Shown piece by piece: positions 6,319 through 13,808 of a stretch of 15,290 nucleotides of DNA. Within the stretch, counting starts at the first letter, position 1. Every line of letters begins with the position of its first letter. The stretch comes from an uncultured Bacilli bacterium. GTDB lineage: Bacteria; Bacillota_I; Bacilli_A; RF39; UBA660. The notes below the pieces were generated by a model. The model ran no database searches. It worked only from the letters and a program-made list of their open reading frames with translations, and was not told the origin of the DNA. Both the position numbers and the translations under genes were made by a program. The stretch covers positions 1 through 15,290 of the forward strand of contig CANQCQ010000007.1 in NCBI GenBank assembly GCA_947589725.1, given 5' to 3'.

Positions 6319-8235
6319 ATGAACTTGATCGGATTAACTTTAAACCTTGTTGTATTAGGATTTTATTTATTTTTAGTAACCTTATATTTTTCTAAAAATA
6401 ATGCCAATAATATAGATAATCACATATATAAATATTTTTTATTAGATGTTTTTGGTTTAATTGTTACTGAGATAATATTTTTATTTACATCTTACTATAT
6501 ACCTAATAATATTTTTATTGTTGGTTTCTTTAAACGAGCTAGTTTTTATTGTATTTTAGTTTTCTTTATAATTTTGGCTTATTATATTTTATTTGTTATT
6601 ACTGAAAATAATAAGAAATGGCGAGATATTATGAATAATAATAAAGAAAAAATTTCTAAAATAATATTATTTGCTCTTTTTGTTATTGCTATATTTCAAT
6701 TTACATTACCTATTAATTTTCATTATAATAATAGTGGGGTAATTGACTATGTGTATGGTCCTGCTACTAATGATTTAGCTTCTGTTATTTCTGGATTAAT
6801 ATTATTTTTTGTTATTCCTTCAATAGTTATTAATTGGAAAACAATTAATAAAAAGAAATTACTTCCTTTTTTAGTTACTTCTATTTTAGAAGTTGCTACG
6901 CTTATTATTAATTCAATTGATCTATCTTTATGCTTTGCAGCTTTTTCATTAACAATGGCTTGTTATATGATGTACTTTACTATTGAAAATCCAGATTTAA
7001 AACTGATAACAGAATTACAACTTGCTAAGAGTCAAGCTGAAAGATCTAATAAAGCTAAAAGTGATTTCTTAAGTAGTATGTCTCATGAGATAAGAACTCC
7101 ACTTAATGTTATTGTTGGTTTATCTCAAATGATAAAAGATTCTAATGATTTAGAAGAAATCCACAATGATTCTAATGATATTGTAATGGCATCACAAAAC
7201 TTACTCGAACTAGTTAATAGTATATTAGATATTAATAAACTTCAATCTAATAAAATGGAAATTATTGAGACTAAATATGTTCCGGTTGCTATTTGTGATG
7301 AATTAATGAAATTAATTCAAGTACGTATAGGTAATAAACCTATTGAACTTATTACTAATTATGCCAAAGATTTACCAAGTGAGTTATATGGAGATAAAGA
7401 AAAAATTAAACAGATATTAGTTAATTTACTTACTAATGCTGCTAAATATACAGATAAGGGTACTATAACTCTTGATGTAAGTAGTAAAATAAAGAAAGAT
7501 AATTGTCTTTTAACAATCTCTGTTAAAGATACAGGACGTGGAATAAAAGAAGAACAAAAGAAGTTTCTATTTACTCAATTTTATCGATTGGAAGAAGATA
7601 AAGATACTGACATTGAAGGAACTGGTTTAGGCTTAGCTCTTACTAAATCATTAGTTGATTTATTAGGAGGTAAAATAACTGTTGATAGTAAATATATGGA
7701 AGGTTCTACTTTTACTGTTGTTTTGCCTCAAAAGATGGTTGAAGCAAAAGCTGATAATAGTATTGATGATTTGATTGATCATTCAAATGAAGATTTTTCT
7801 AATATTAATGATAATGACAATAACGATGATGTTAATAATAATTCTGAACTGAATGATGGCGAATCTTCGGGTAAAATATTATTGGTTGTTGATGATAATA
7901 AATTGAATCTAAATGTAGCTTCAAGATTACTTAAAGATATGAATTATGATACTGATACAGTTCAAAGTGGGTTTGATTGTATTAATATGATTCAAAAAGA
8001 TAATAGATATGATTTAATATTTATGGATATTATGATGCCAAGTATGAATGGTGTTGAAACGATGCAAAAATTAAAATCTATGAATAATTTTAATATTCCA
8101 ATAATTGCCTTAACTGCAGATGCAACTGAAGGAAGTCGTGAAAAATACTTAAATGCAGGTTTTGATGAGTATATATCAAAACCAATAAATAAAGAGATTT
8201 TAGAAAAAACAATCAATAAATTTTTAAAACATTAA
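6319..8235 (+). CDS. Hybrid sensor histidine kinase with receiver domain (intact)
   Basis: A 638-residue membrane hybrid kinase. About seven transmembrane helices (near 4-24, 39-61, 66-94, 112-132, 154-173, 181-200, 202-222) form a 7TM-type sensor. Then come a dimerisation/phosphotransfer helix with SHEIRTPLN (255-263; His256 is the phosphate site), an HATPase domain with N box NLLTNAAKYT (369-378), G1 box DTGRG (403-407) and ATP lid GTGLGL (434-439), an acidic Asn-rich linker (about 476-518), and a C-terminal receiver with Asp525/Asp526, phospho-acceptor Asp570, Thr599 and Lys621. All catalytic residues are present, so autophosphorylation and transfer to its own receiver are expected. There is no DNA-binding output or HPt domain, so the phosphorelay partner must be elsewhere. 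The next gene, a paralogue, starts 22 bases on. The sensed signal is unknown. Confidence 0.93.
   Translation: MNLIGLTLNLVVLGFYLFLVTLYFSKNNANNIDNHIYKYFLLDVFGLIVTEIIFLFTSYYIPNNIFIVGFFKRASFYCILVFFIILAYYILFVITENNKKWRDIMNNNKEKISKIILFALFVIAIFQFTLPINFHYNNSGVIDYVYGPATNDLASVISGLILFFVIPSIVINWKTINKKKLLPFLVTSILEVATLIINSIDLSLCFAAFSLTMACYMMYFTIENPDLKLITELQLAKSQAERSNKAKSDFLSSMSHEIRTPLNVIVGLSQMIKDSNDLEEIHNDSNDIVMASQNLLELVNSILDINKLQSNKMEIIETKYVPVAICDELMKLIQVRIGNKPIELITNYAKDLPSELYGDKEKIKQILVNLLTNAAKYTDKGTITLDVSSKIKKDNCLLTISVKDTGRGIKEEQKKFLFTQFYRLEEDKDTDIEGTGLGLALTKSLVDLLGGKITVDSKYMEGSTFTVVLPQKMVEAKADNSIDDLIDHSNEDFSNINDNDNNDDVNNNSELNDGESSGKILLVVDDNKLNLNVASRLLKDMNYDTDTVQSGFDCINMIQKDNRYDLIFMDIMMPSMNGVETMQKLKSMNNFNIPIIALTADATEGSREKYLNAGFDEYISKPINKEILEKTINKFLKH
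8011..8061 (+). repeat. Direct repeat in receiver domain, copy 1
   Basis: The DNA around the phospho-acceptor Asp codon is nearly identical to 10223-10273 in the paralogous kinase gene: 31 identical bases, one G/A difference at 8042, then 18 identical bases. The rest of the two genes is far less similar, except for related receiver-domain stretches. Confidence 0.85.
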
Positions 8236-8257
8236 TTAATAGTAAAGGAGAATAGTT

Positions 8258-10450
8258 ATGGAGCAAATTAATATAGCCTTAAATGTTTGTACAATAATAT
8301 TTTTTGTTTTCATGGTCGGTATATATTTATCTAAGAAAAATATTAGTAACTTAGAAACAAAACTATATAAAAGATTATTAATTTTTAATGGAATTTATTT
8401 ATTTGTTCACTTATTTTGGTTATTATTAGGTGATAGATATCTTTATCATGATTATTTACTTAGTATTGCTTCTAATTTTCATTTTGTTGTTATAATTATT
8501 TGGCTTTATTATTTTACTTTCTATACATTTCTTTTATCTTATGAAAGTAATGAAAGTTTTAAAAATTATTATTTTAAAAATAAAAAATCTATAAATATAT
8601 TTTTAGGCCTTTTCGTAATAATTATTTGTATTATTCAAATGATTCTTCCGACAACTGTTTTAAATAATGATGGTGAAATTTTATTTGATGTTGTGGGTAT
8701 CAATCAATATTACTTTTTTGGTGTAGCTTTAATATTTTTATTAATTAATATATTTACTTTATTTAAAAATAGAAAAATTTGTGATAAGAGTAAAATGTTA
8801 CCTTATAAGATAATTGGTTTATTTTGTATTATTACGCTTCTTATTTCAATATTTTATCCTTCTCTTTGTTCTGTTTTGATACTTATAACGATAATTAGTT
8901 ATTTATTGTATCATACGTTGGAAAATCCAGATACAAAGATGATAACTGATTTAAATACACAAAAAAACAAATTAGAAAAGGCTTTCGCAAGTAAATATCA
9001 CTTTTTAAATACTGTTTCTAATCAATTAGATGCTCCTTTAAATACAATTTTAGAATTATCAAAAAGTATTGAATTATCTAGTACTAATGAACGTGAAAAA
9101 AATGATGCTAGAAGTATTATGATAAATGCTGAAAATTCACTTGAATTAGTTGATAATATAATAGATATTAATAAAATAGAATCTAAAGATATGGAAATTG
9201 TTGAAAATAATTATAATCCATTAATTATTATTAATGATATAGTCAATTTATTAAAAGTAAAATTATTAAATAAGAATGTTGAATTTAATGTTAATTATGA
9301 ATCTGCTATTCCTTATCAATTATATGGCGATAAAGCTAAAATAAAGAGAATTATTACTAATTTATTAAATAATGCTTTTAAATTTACTAATACTGGTTCT
9401 ATAGATTTTACTTTAAGTTGTAATACTAAAAAAGATACTTGTTTTTTGAAATTTTCAGTTAAGGATACAGGTCGTGGAATAAGTGAAGAAGAACAAAAAT
9501 TTATTTTTGAAGATTTTATGACTTCTGATCGCGTACTTGATCAAAATGATTATAATGCCTGTTTATGTTTATTTGTTACTAAGTCTTTAATTGAAGAGTT
9601 AGGTGGTCATTTAGAGGTTGAATCAACTTATGGTAGTGGTTCTAATTTTACGGTTTATTTAACACAAAAAATTTCTATAATGAATGCTGATAATAGTATA
9701 GAAGCTCTTCTAGAAGCAGACAAAGACTACAACTATAACTATAATAATCAAGTTATGAATAATACTATACCAAGAGGAGATGTTAGTATTTTGCAAAATT
9801 CTACTAATACAAATATAAATTCTAATACTACTCCTGTAGCTAATGTTGGTATTAATACTGAGAGTCCAGTTGAATCTTTAGTTAATAATAATACTCCAAG
9901 TACTAATGTTTCTAATACTACAGTTCCTGATAAGTCAGAAATTGAAGTTATTAGTTATACTCCTTCTCTTGATAATTCTACTAATGAGACTGTTCCTAAG
10001 ACTGATAATAATGTAGTAACTAGTCAAAATGATAATAATAATGTTGCTAGTACTATAAATACTACTAATGATTCTGCAAATAAAAAAGTTTTCTTAATAG
10101 TTGATGATAATAAATTAAATTTAAAAGTTGCTGCTAAAATGTTACAAAAATATAATTGTAATATAGAGTTAGCAAATAGTGGTAGTGAAGCAATTGACTT
10201 TATAAATAGTGGTAAACATTGTGATTTAATATTTATGGATATTATGATGCCAAATATGAATGGTGTTGAAACAATGCATAAATTAAAATCTTTAAATAAT
10301 TTCAATATTCCTGTAATTGCTTTAACAGCTGATGCAATGGAAGGTAGTCGAGAAAAATATTTAGGAGAAGGATTTGATGAATATTTTTCTAAACCAATTG
10401 TAAGAGAAACTTTAGAAGAAGTTTTAGCTAAATTTAATATGTTAAATTAA
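8258..10450 (+). CDS. Degenerate hybrid histidine kinase (pseudokinase) with intact receiver
   Basis: A 730-residue paralogue of the preceding kinase with the same order: about seven membrane helices (5-222), a HisKA-like region, an HATPase-like domain, a linker and a receiver. The kinase core is broken in three places. The phospho-accepting His is Asn255 and the motif reads SNQLDAPLN instead of SHEIRTPLN. The ATP-lid glycines in GTGLGL are replaced (NACLCL, 433-438). The region before the lid is changed. The N box (Asn368, Asn372) and DTGRG (403-407) remain, so ATP binding is uncertain and autophosphorylation is not expected. The receiver is complete: Asp616/Asp617, Asp661, Thr690, Lys712. 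The linker (about 476-608) is some 130 residues rich in Asn, Thr and Ser, three times that of its neighbour. AAAGGAG at 8244-8250 precedes the ATG. It is very likely co-transcribed with the intact kinase and probably acts with it. Confidence 0.92.
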   Translation: MEQINIALNVCTIIFFVFMVGIYLSKKNISNLETKLYKRLLIFNGIYLFVHLFWLLLGDRYLYHDYLLSIASNFHFVVIIIWLYYFTFYTFLLSYESNESFKNYYFKNKKSINIFLGLFVIIICIIQMILPTTVLNNDGEILFDVVGINQYYFFGVALIFLLINIFTLFKNRKICDKSKMLPYKIIGLFCIITLLISIFYPSLCSVLILITIISYLLYHTLENPDTKMITDLNTQKNKLEKAFASKYHFLNTVSNQLDAPLNTILELSKSIELSSTNEREKNDARSIMINAENSLELVDNIIDINKIESKDMEIVENNYNPLIIINDIVNLLKVKLLNKNVEFNVNYESAIPYQLYGDKAKIKRIITNLLNNAFKFTNTGSIDFTLSCNTKKDTCFLKFSVKDTGRGISEEEQKFIFEDFMTSDRVLDQNDYNACLCLFVTKSLIEELGGHLEVESTYGSGSNFTVYLTQKISIMNADNSIEALLEADKDYNYNYNNQVMNNTIPRGDVSILQNSTNTNINSNTTPVANVGINTESPVESLVNNNTPSTNVSNTTVPDKSEIEVISYTPSLDNSTNETVPKTDNNVVTSQNDNNNVASTINTTNDSANKKVFLIVDDNKLNLKVAAKMLQKYNCNIELANSGSEAIDFINSGKHCDLIFMDIMMPNMNGVETMHKLKSLNNFNIPVIALTADAMEGSREKYLGEGFDEYFSKPIVRETLEEVLAKFNMLN
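10223..10273 (+). repeat. Direct repeat in receiver domain, copy 2
   Basis: Counterpart of 8011-8061: the same 31 bases, one mismatch at 10254, then 18 identical bases. It covers the phospho-acceptor Asp661 codon of the degenerate kinase. Confidence 0.85.
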
Positions 10451-10475
10451 ATCAGATTTTAATATCTGATTTCTT
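10449..10475 (+). terminator. Terminator of the kinase pair
   Basis: A perfect 9-bp stem, AAATCAGAT (10449-10457) with ATCTGATTT (10464-10472) and a 6-base loop, continues into TTTCTTTAGTTT. The stem begins inside the kinase stop codon (10448-10450). Confidence 0.75.
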
Positions 10476-10483
10476 TAGTTTAA

Positions 10484-10492
10484 TGATACAAT
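10484..10492 (+). promoter_or_regulatory. Extended -10 promoter for the TSCPD-XRE-deacetylase unit
   Basis: TGATACAAT at 10484-10492 is an extended -10 (TGn + TACAAT). No convincing -35 is visible because the expected place is inside the terminator hairpin. The start would be near 10499, with GGAGG at 10502-10506 and ATG at 10514. Confidence 0.55.
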
Positions 10493-10513
10493 ATAAATAA
10501 TGGAGGAAGATTT

Positions 10514-10777
10514 ATGGAGTATATTTATAAGCCGATTGGTGTATGTTCTGTTGAAATGATCTTTGATATTGATAATGACACTAATGTAATTAAAGATTTT
10601 AAAAGTATTGGTGGTTGTAATGGAAATTTAAAAGGAATAGCTTCTTTAATTAAAGGTATGAAAATAGATGATGTTATTTCTAAACTTGAGGGAATTAAAT
10701 GTAATTTAAAAGGTACATCATGTCCAGATAATATAGCTAAAGCTTTAATAGAATTTCAAAAAAAGAATAAGAAGTAG
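10514..10777 (+). CDS. TSCPD-domain protein (TIGR03905-like)
   Basis: An 87-residue soluble protein consisting of one TSCPD domain, a module better known at the C-terminus of some ribonucleotide reductases but also found as stand-alone proteins (TIGR03905). Seen: GGCNGNLKGI (33-42), a GI.C stretch ending in Cys63, and the signature TSCPD at 68-72. Four cysteines (11, 35, 63, 70) are spaced like a zinc site; zinc binding is inference. The function of stand-alone members is not known. It is first of a unit: a strong ribosome site (GGAGG) precedes it and the XRE regulator gene starts 10 bases after its stop, with that gene's AGGAG overlapping the stop codon. Confidence 0.85.
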   Translation: MEYIYKPIGVCSVEMIFDIDNDTNVIKDFKSIGGCNGNLKGIASLIKGMKIDDVISKLEGIKCNLKGTSCPDNIAKALIEFQKKNKK

Positions 10778-10787
10778 GAGAATAGTT

Positions 10788-11294
10788 ATGGATGCTGCAA
10801 AAGTTGGTAACTTTATTTGTACATGTCGTCATAATAAAAATTTAACTCAAAATGAGTTAGCTGATATTTTAGGAGTTCCTAGAAAAATAATTTCAAAATA
10901 TGAAAATGGAATTATATTACCAGATACTTATTTATTATTTGAATTATCAAAAGTGTTTGACGTATCAATCGAAGAATTAATTACTGGTAACATAAAAAGT
11001 AGGGAATTAAATAAATATAATATTTCTAAAGATAAGATATCAGTAAATATCCTAAAAATAATATTCTTAATAGCTAATGTATCACTAATAATCTTTTTAT
11101 TAATAAGTAAGATTAATTTAAAATATTTACTTTTAATATCATCTATTTTAGTAATAATAAATATAACGGTTATTACTATAATGAATTATCATAGTAGTAA
11201 GAAATTTTCTCCTAGCTTATTTGATAATTTATTTTCAATAAATATTAATATTTTAAATATAAAATTATTTTCTTGGAATAAAAAATATAAATAA
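10788..11294 (+). CDS. Membrane-tethered XRE-family transcriptional regulator
   Basis: A 168-residue protein with an N-terminal helix-turn-helix of the XRE/Cro type (7-63; the LTQNELADILGV...ISKYENG pattern is canonical), a polar linker (64-85), and two transmembrane helices (about 87-107 and 111-133), ending in a hydrophobic/basic tail of about 35 residues. The topology puts both ends in the cytoplasm, so the DNA-binding domain is held at the membrane. Similar HTH-TM proteins are known in Firmicutes, but their signals are mostly undefined. AGGAG at 10776-10780 sets the start. It is followed 14 bases later by the polysaccharide deacetylase gene, so control of this envelope operon, including itself, is a reasonable inference. 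No candidate operator was found that could be tied to it. Confidence 0.85.
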   Translation: MDAAKVGNFICTCRHNKNLTQNELADILGVPRKIISKYENGIILPDTYLLFELSKVFDVSIEELITGNIKSRELNKYNISKDKISVNILKIIFLIANVSLIIFLLISKINLKYLLLISSILVIINITVITIMNYHSSKKFSPSLFDNLFSININILNIKLFSWNKKYK

Positions 11295-11308
11295 TCGTGG
11301 TGATTTTT

Positions 11309-12682
11309 ATGAAAAAGAGAATTGATAAATTAAATAGTATTAATAAGATAAAATTTAGACCTATTTATTTAGTAATTATTATTTTTATTATTTTATTATT
11401 TTTACTTATCCTTTTTTTTCCTAGAATTAATTTAATAGGGGAGGATAATATTACTATTAGTTATAATTCTAAATATAAAGAAAATAAAGCAAAGTTTACA
11501 TTCTTTGGAAAAGATTTATCTAAAAATATAAAGATAACTGGTAAAGTTAATACTAAAAAAATTGGAGTTTATAAGGTTAAATATAAAATTAATTTTCTTA
11601 TACCTTTAAGTAAAACTAGAGTTGTTAATGTCGTTGATAAAGTTAAACCGAGTATTATTTTAACTGGAGGAAAAGATGTTATTGCTTGTCCTAATACTAA
11701 ATATAAGGATGAAGGTTTTTCAGCTATTGATGAATATGACGGAGATTTAACTAAAAAAGTAAAAGTTGCGAAAAGTAAAAATAAAATTACATATGAAGTA
11801 TCTGATTCAAGTAAAAATAAGACAAAAATTGAGATTTCCATTACTGTTGGAGATAATTATAAGGATCCAGGATATGTGGCAATTGATAATTGTGATGGTG
11901 ATATTACAGATAAAGTTAGTGTTCTAGGCGAAGTTGATTCTAATAAAGAAGGGAGTTATACTGTAACTTATAAAGTTAGTGATTCAAGTAATAATGAAAT
12001 AGCAGTAGAAAGAAAAGTTAATGTTAATAAAAGAATTTATACAAATACTGGTGTTAGTAAAGAGGGAGTTATTTATTTAACATTTGATGATGGACCTCAA
12101 TCTGGAACTACTGACGTAATTTTGGATATTTTAAAAGAAGAAGGTGTTCTAGCAACTTTCTTTGTTACAAATAGAGGACCAGATGAATTAATAAAAAGGG
12201 AGGCTTTAGAGGGTCATACTGTAGGATTACATACAGCATCACATGATTATGCACAAGTTTATAGTTCAGCTAATAATTATTTTAATGATTTAAATAGTGT
12301 TCATGATAGAGTAAGTCGAATAACTGGAATGGATTCTAGAATAATTAGATTCCCAGGAGGAAGTAGTAATACTATATCACGAAGATATAGTTCAGGAATT
12401 ATGAGTTATTTAACGCAAGAAGTTTTAAATAGAGGCTATAGATATTATGATTGGAATATAGAGTCAGGTGATTCTGGTATTACAACAGATCCAAATGAAG
12501 TCTACAGTAGAGTAGTAAATAGTCTTTCACATGCAAAACCTAATATGATTCTTATGCATGATATTAAAGCTCATACTAGAGATGCCTTAAGAAGAATTAT
12601 TCGATATGGTAAAGAAAATGGTTATAAATTTGAACGTATTACAATGGATACTGCTATGATTAGACAAAGAGTAAATAATTAA
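11309..12682 (+). CDS. Membrane-anchored Ig-like/NodB polysaccharide deacetylase
   Basis: A 457-residue exported enzyme of the carbohydrate esterase 4 type, probably removing acetyl groups from peptidoglycan sugars at the cell surface. It has one N-terminal membrane helix (about 17-38), then roughly 200 residues of DUF5011-like Ig modules (repeated pattern Y.D.G..A.D..DGD.T..V), then the NodB domain with TFDDGP (258-263), metal ligands His308 and His312 (HTASH), RFPGG (347-351), YDWN (380-383) and LMHD (415-418). All five catalytic motifs are present. The second Ig module runs into the third without the usual 'DK..P.I.L.G' lead-in, so that boundary looks shortened. The start at 11309 is preferred over an upstream GTG at 11297 because GGTGA lies 5 bases before it. 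The exact sugar target cannot be told from the sequence. Confidence 0.92.
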   Translation: MKKRIDKLNSINKIKFRPIYLVIIIFIILLFLLILFFPRINLIGEDNITISYNSKYKENKAKFTFFGKDLSKNIKITGKVNTKKIGVYKVKYKINFLIPLSKTRVVNVVDKVKPSIILTGGKDVIACPNTKYKDEGFSAIDEYDGDLTKKVKVAKSKNKITYEVSDSSKNKTKIEISITVGDNYKDPGYVAIDNCDGDITDKVSVLGEVDSNKEGSYTVTYKVSDSSNNEIAVERKVNVNKRIYTNTGVSKEGVIYLTFDDGPQSGTTDVILDILKEEGVLATFFVTNRGPDELIKREALEGHTVGLHTASHDYAQVYSSANNYFNDLNSVHDRVSRITGMDSRIIRFPGGSSNTISRRYSSGIMSYLTQEVLNRGYRYYDWNIESGDSGITTDPNEVYSRVVNSLSHAKPNMILMHDIKAHTRDALRRIIRYGKENGYKFERITMDTAMIRQRVNN

Positions 12683-12744
12683 TATAATTTAGTACTCTGC
12701 ATAAAATATTTAGAATAATACTTTAGGTGGAGGACTCTTTCTAA

Positions 12745-13764
12745 ATGAATAAAATAAAATTAATTAAAATAGTAATATCTATTTTAATAATTGTAATTAT
12801 TGGTTTTAGCTCATTTATTTATATAAAATTTATGTTATTTGATTTATCTAGTAATTATAAAGAAGATAAATATTCTGATTTAGATTTTGAAAATATAAGT
12901 AATATCAAAATTAATTTATCTAAAGCTAAAAACATAAATATATTATCAGGAGATAGTATTAAATTAGATACTAAGAGTTGTCCATTAATTATTAAAAGAA
13001 GTAGTAATACTTTAAAAATAAAAAATAAAAATAATTTAAGTACTTGTAAAGATATAAATATATATTTAAATAACAAAGAAACTTTAGATAATTTTTCTCT
13101 TGTAGTTAAAAAAGGAGATATAAGTATTAATAATTTAATGACAAAAATATTAAATTTAGATTCTTCTTCCGGTAAAACTATTTTAAATAATATTTTAGTT
13201 TATGATAAGTCTAGTATTTTTACTAAATATGGGAATTTATCTATTAATAATTCAATATTAAATAATTTAAATTTAAAAAGAGTTTTTGGTAATACTATAC
13301 TTTCTTCTTCTATACTTGGACATTCTTATATAGAAGCCGGTATGGGCAATTTAGATATTAATTTATTAGGTAATATGAATGATTATATGATTAGTGGTAC
13401 TAGAGGTATAGGTAATTTTTTGATTAATGAAAGAAGACTTTTAGATACTAAGATAGTAGGGAATGGGAAGAACTATATTAAAGTAGATGGCGGTATTGGA
13501 GATGTTACTATTAAATTTAGTAATAAATTAAATACTTATAAAATGACATATAAAGTTTTAAATAAAACAAATTTTCAAGAAAAAGATGCTTATTATTTAA
13601 CTTTACAAAGTAATAATAGGGAAGTTGATACTATTATTTTTGAAGATAAAAATAGTTTACTTGATATTGGTAAAACTTATGAATTTACTTTTATTGGAAA
13701 TAATTTTGATAATATTAGGTCTAATTTTAAAAATATTATAAAAAGTATCAAAGAAATTAAGTAG
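12745..13764 (+). CDS. DUF4097-like membrane beta-helix protein
   Basis: A 339-residue protein with an N-terminal transmembrane helix (about 5-29) and an external region rich in short beta strands separated by Gly/Asn turns: GDISINN (124-130), GKTILNN (143-149), GNLSINN (163-169), GNTIL (182-186), GNLDIN (201-206), GIGNFLIN (221-228), GIGDVTI (250-256). This is the DUF4097 (putative adhesin, LiaG/YvlB-like) pattern, a parallel beta-solenoid associated with envelope-stress loci in Firmicutes. The last 70 residues are different and not recognised. The ribosome site GGTGGAGG (12726-12733) is 11 bases from the ATG, longer than usual. The 62-base gap after the deacetylase gene holds no terminator, so both are probably on one transcript. 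Its 3' end carries the terminator. Confidence 0.78.
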   Translation: MNKIKLIKIVISILIIVIIGFSSFIYIKFMLFDLSSNYKEDKYSDLDFENISNIKINLSKAKNINILSGDSIKLDTKSCPLIIKRSSNTLKIKNKNNLSTCKDINIYLNNKETLDNFSLVVKKGDISINNLMTKILNLDSSSGKTILNNILVYDKSSIFTKYGNLSINNSILNNLNLKRVFGNTILSSSILGHSYIEAGMGNLDINLLGNMNDYMISGTRGIGNFLINERRLLDTKIVGNGKNYIKVDGGIGDVTIKFSNKLNTYKMTYKVLNKTNFQEKDAYYLTLQSNNREVDTIIFEDKNSLLDIGKTYEFTFIGNNFDNIRSNFKNIIKSIKEIK

Positions 13765-13783
13765 AAATTAATCTACTTTTTTT
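13759..13783 (+). terminator. Terminator after the DUF4097 gene
   Basis: AAGTAGA (13759-13765) pairs with TCTACTT (13772-13778) around a 6-base loop; seven T at 13777-13783 follow the GTAGA/TCTAC core. The stem includes the stop codon TAG at 13762-13764. Confidence 0.7.
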
Positions 13784-13790
13784 GTATAAT
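13762..13790 (+). promoter_or_regulatory. Promoter of the rhomboid gene, embedded in the terminator
   Basis: TATAAT at 13785-13790 with TAGAAA at 13762-13767 as a four-of-six -35 and a 17-bp spacer that contains the terminator loop, arm and T tract. The start would be near 13797, giving a leader of about 12 bases starting at the AGGTGA ribosome site (13798-13803). Confidence 0.55.
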
Positions 13791-13808
13791 TTATTATAGG
13801 TGAAGTGT

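Noticed and set aside
7992..8216. Minus-strand open frames opposite the receiver domains (also 10024-10305)
   Set aside because: Both occur opposite the same conserved receiver motifs, so they are mirror images of the real coding strand and look alike for that reason only.
9735..10080. Repeated AAT/ACT-rich DNA resembling tandem repeats
   Set aside because: There is no constant unit or spacer. It is the codon make-up of an Asn/Thr/Ser-rich linker inside an open frame, not a CRISPR or satellite array.
11569..11841. Minus-strand open frames opposite the Ig region of the deacetylase (also 12855-13076 opposite DUF4097)
   Set aside because: The plus-strand proteins have clear domains through these stretches. 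The antisense frames are hydrophobic low-complexity translations of AT-rich DNA.
12683..12744. Promoter or sporulation-type element (TGCATA at 12698) before the DUF4097 gene
   Set aside because: No matching -10 (CATNNTA) lies 16-18 bases downstream, and sigma-A candidates match at only about three of six -35 positions.
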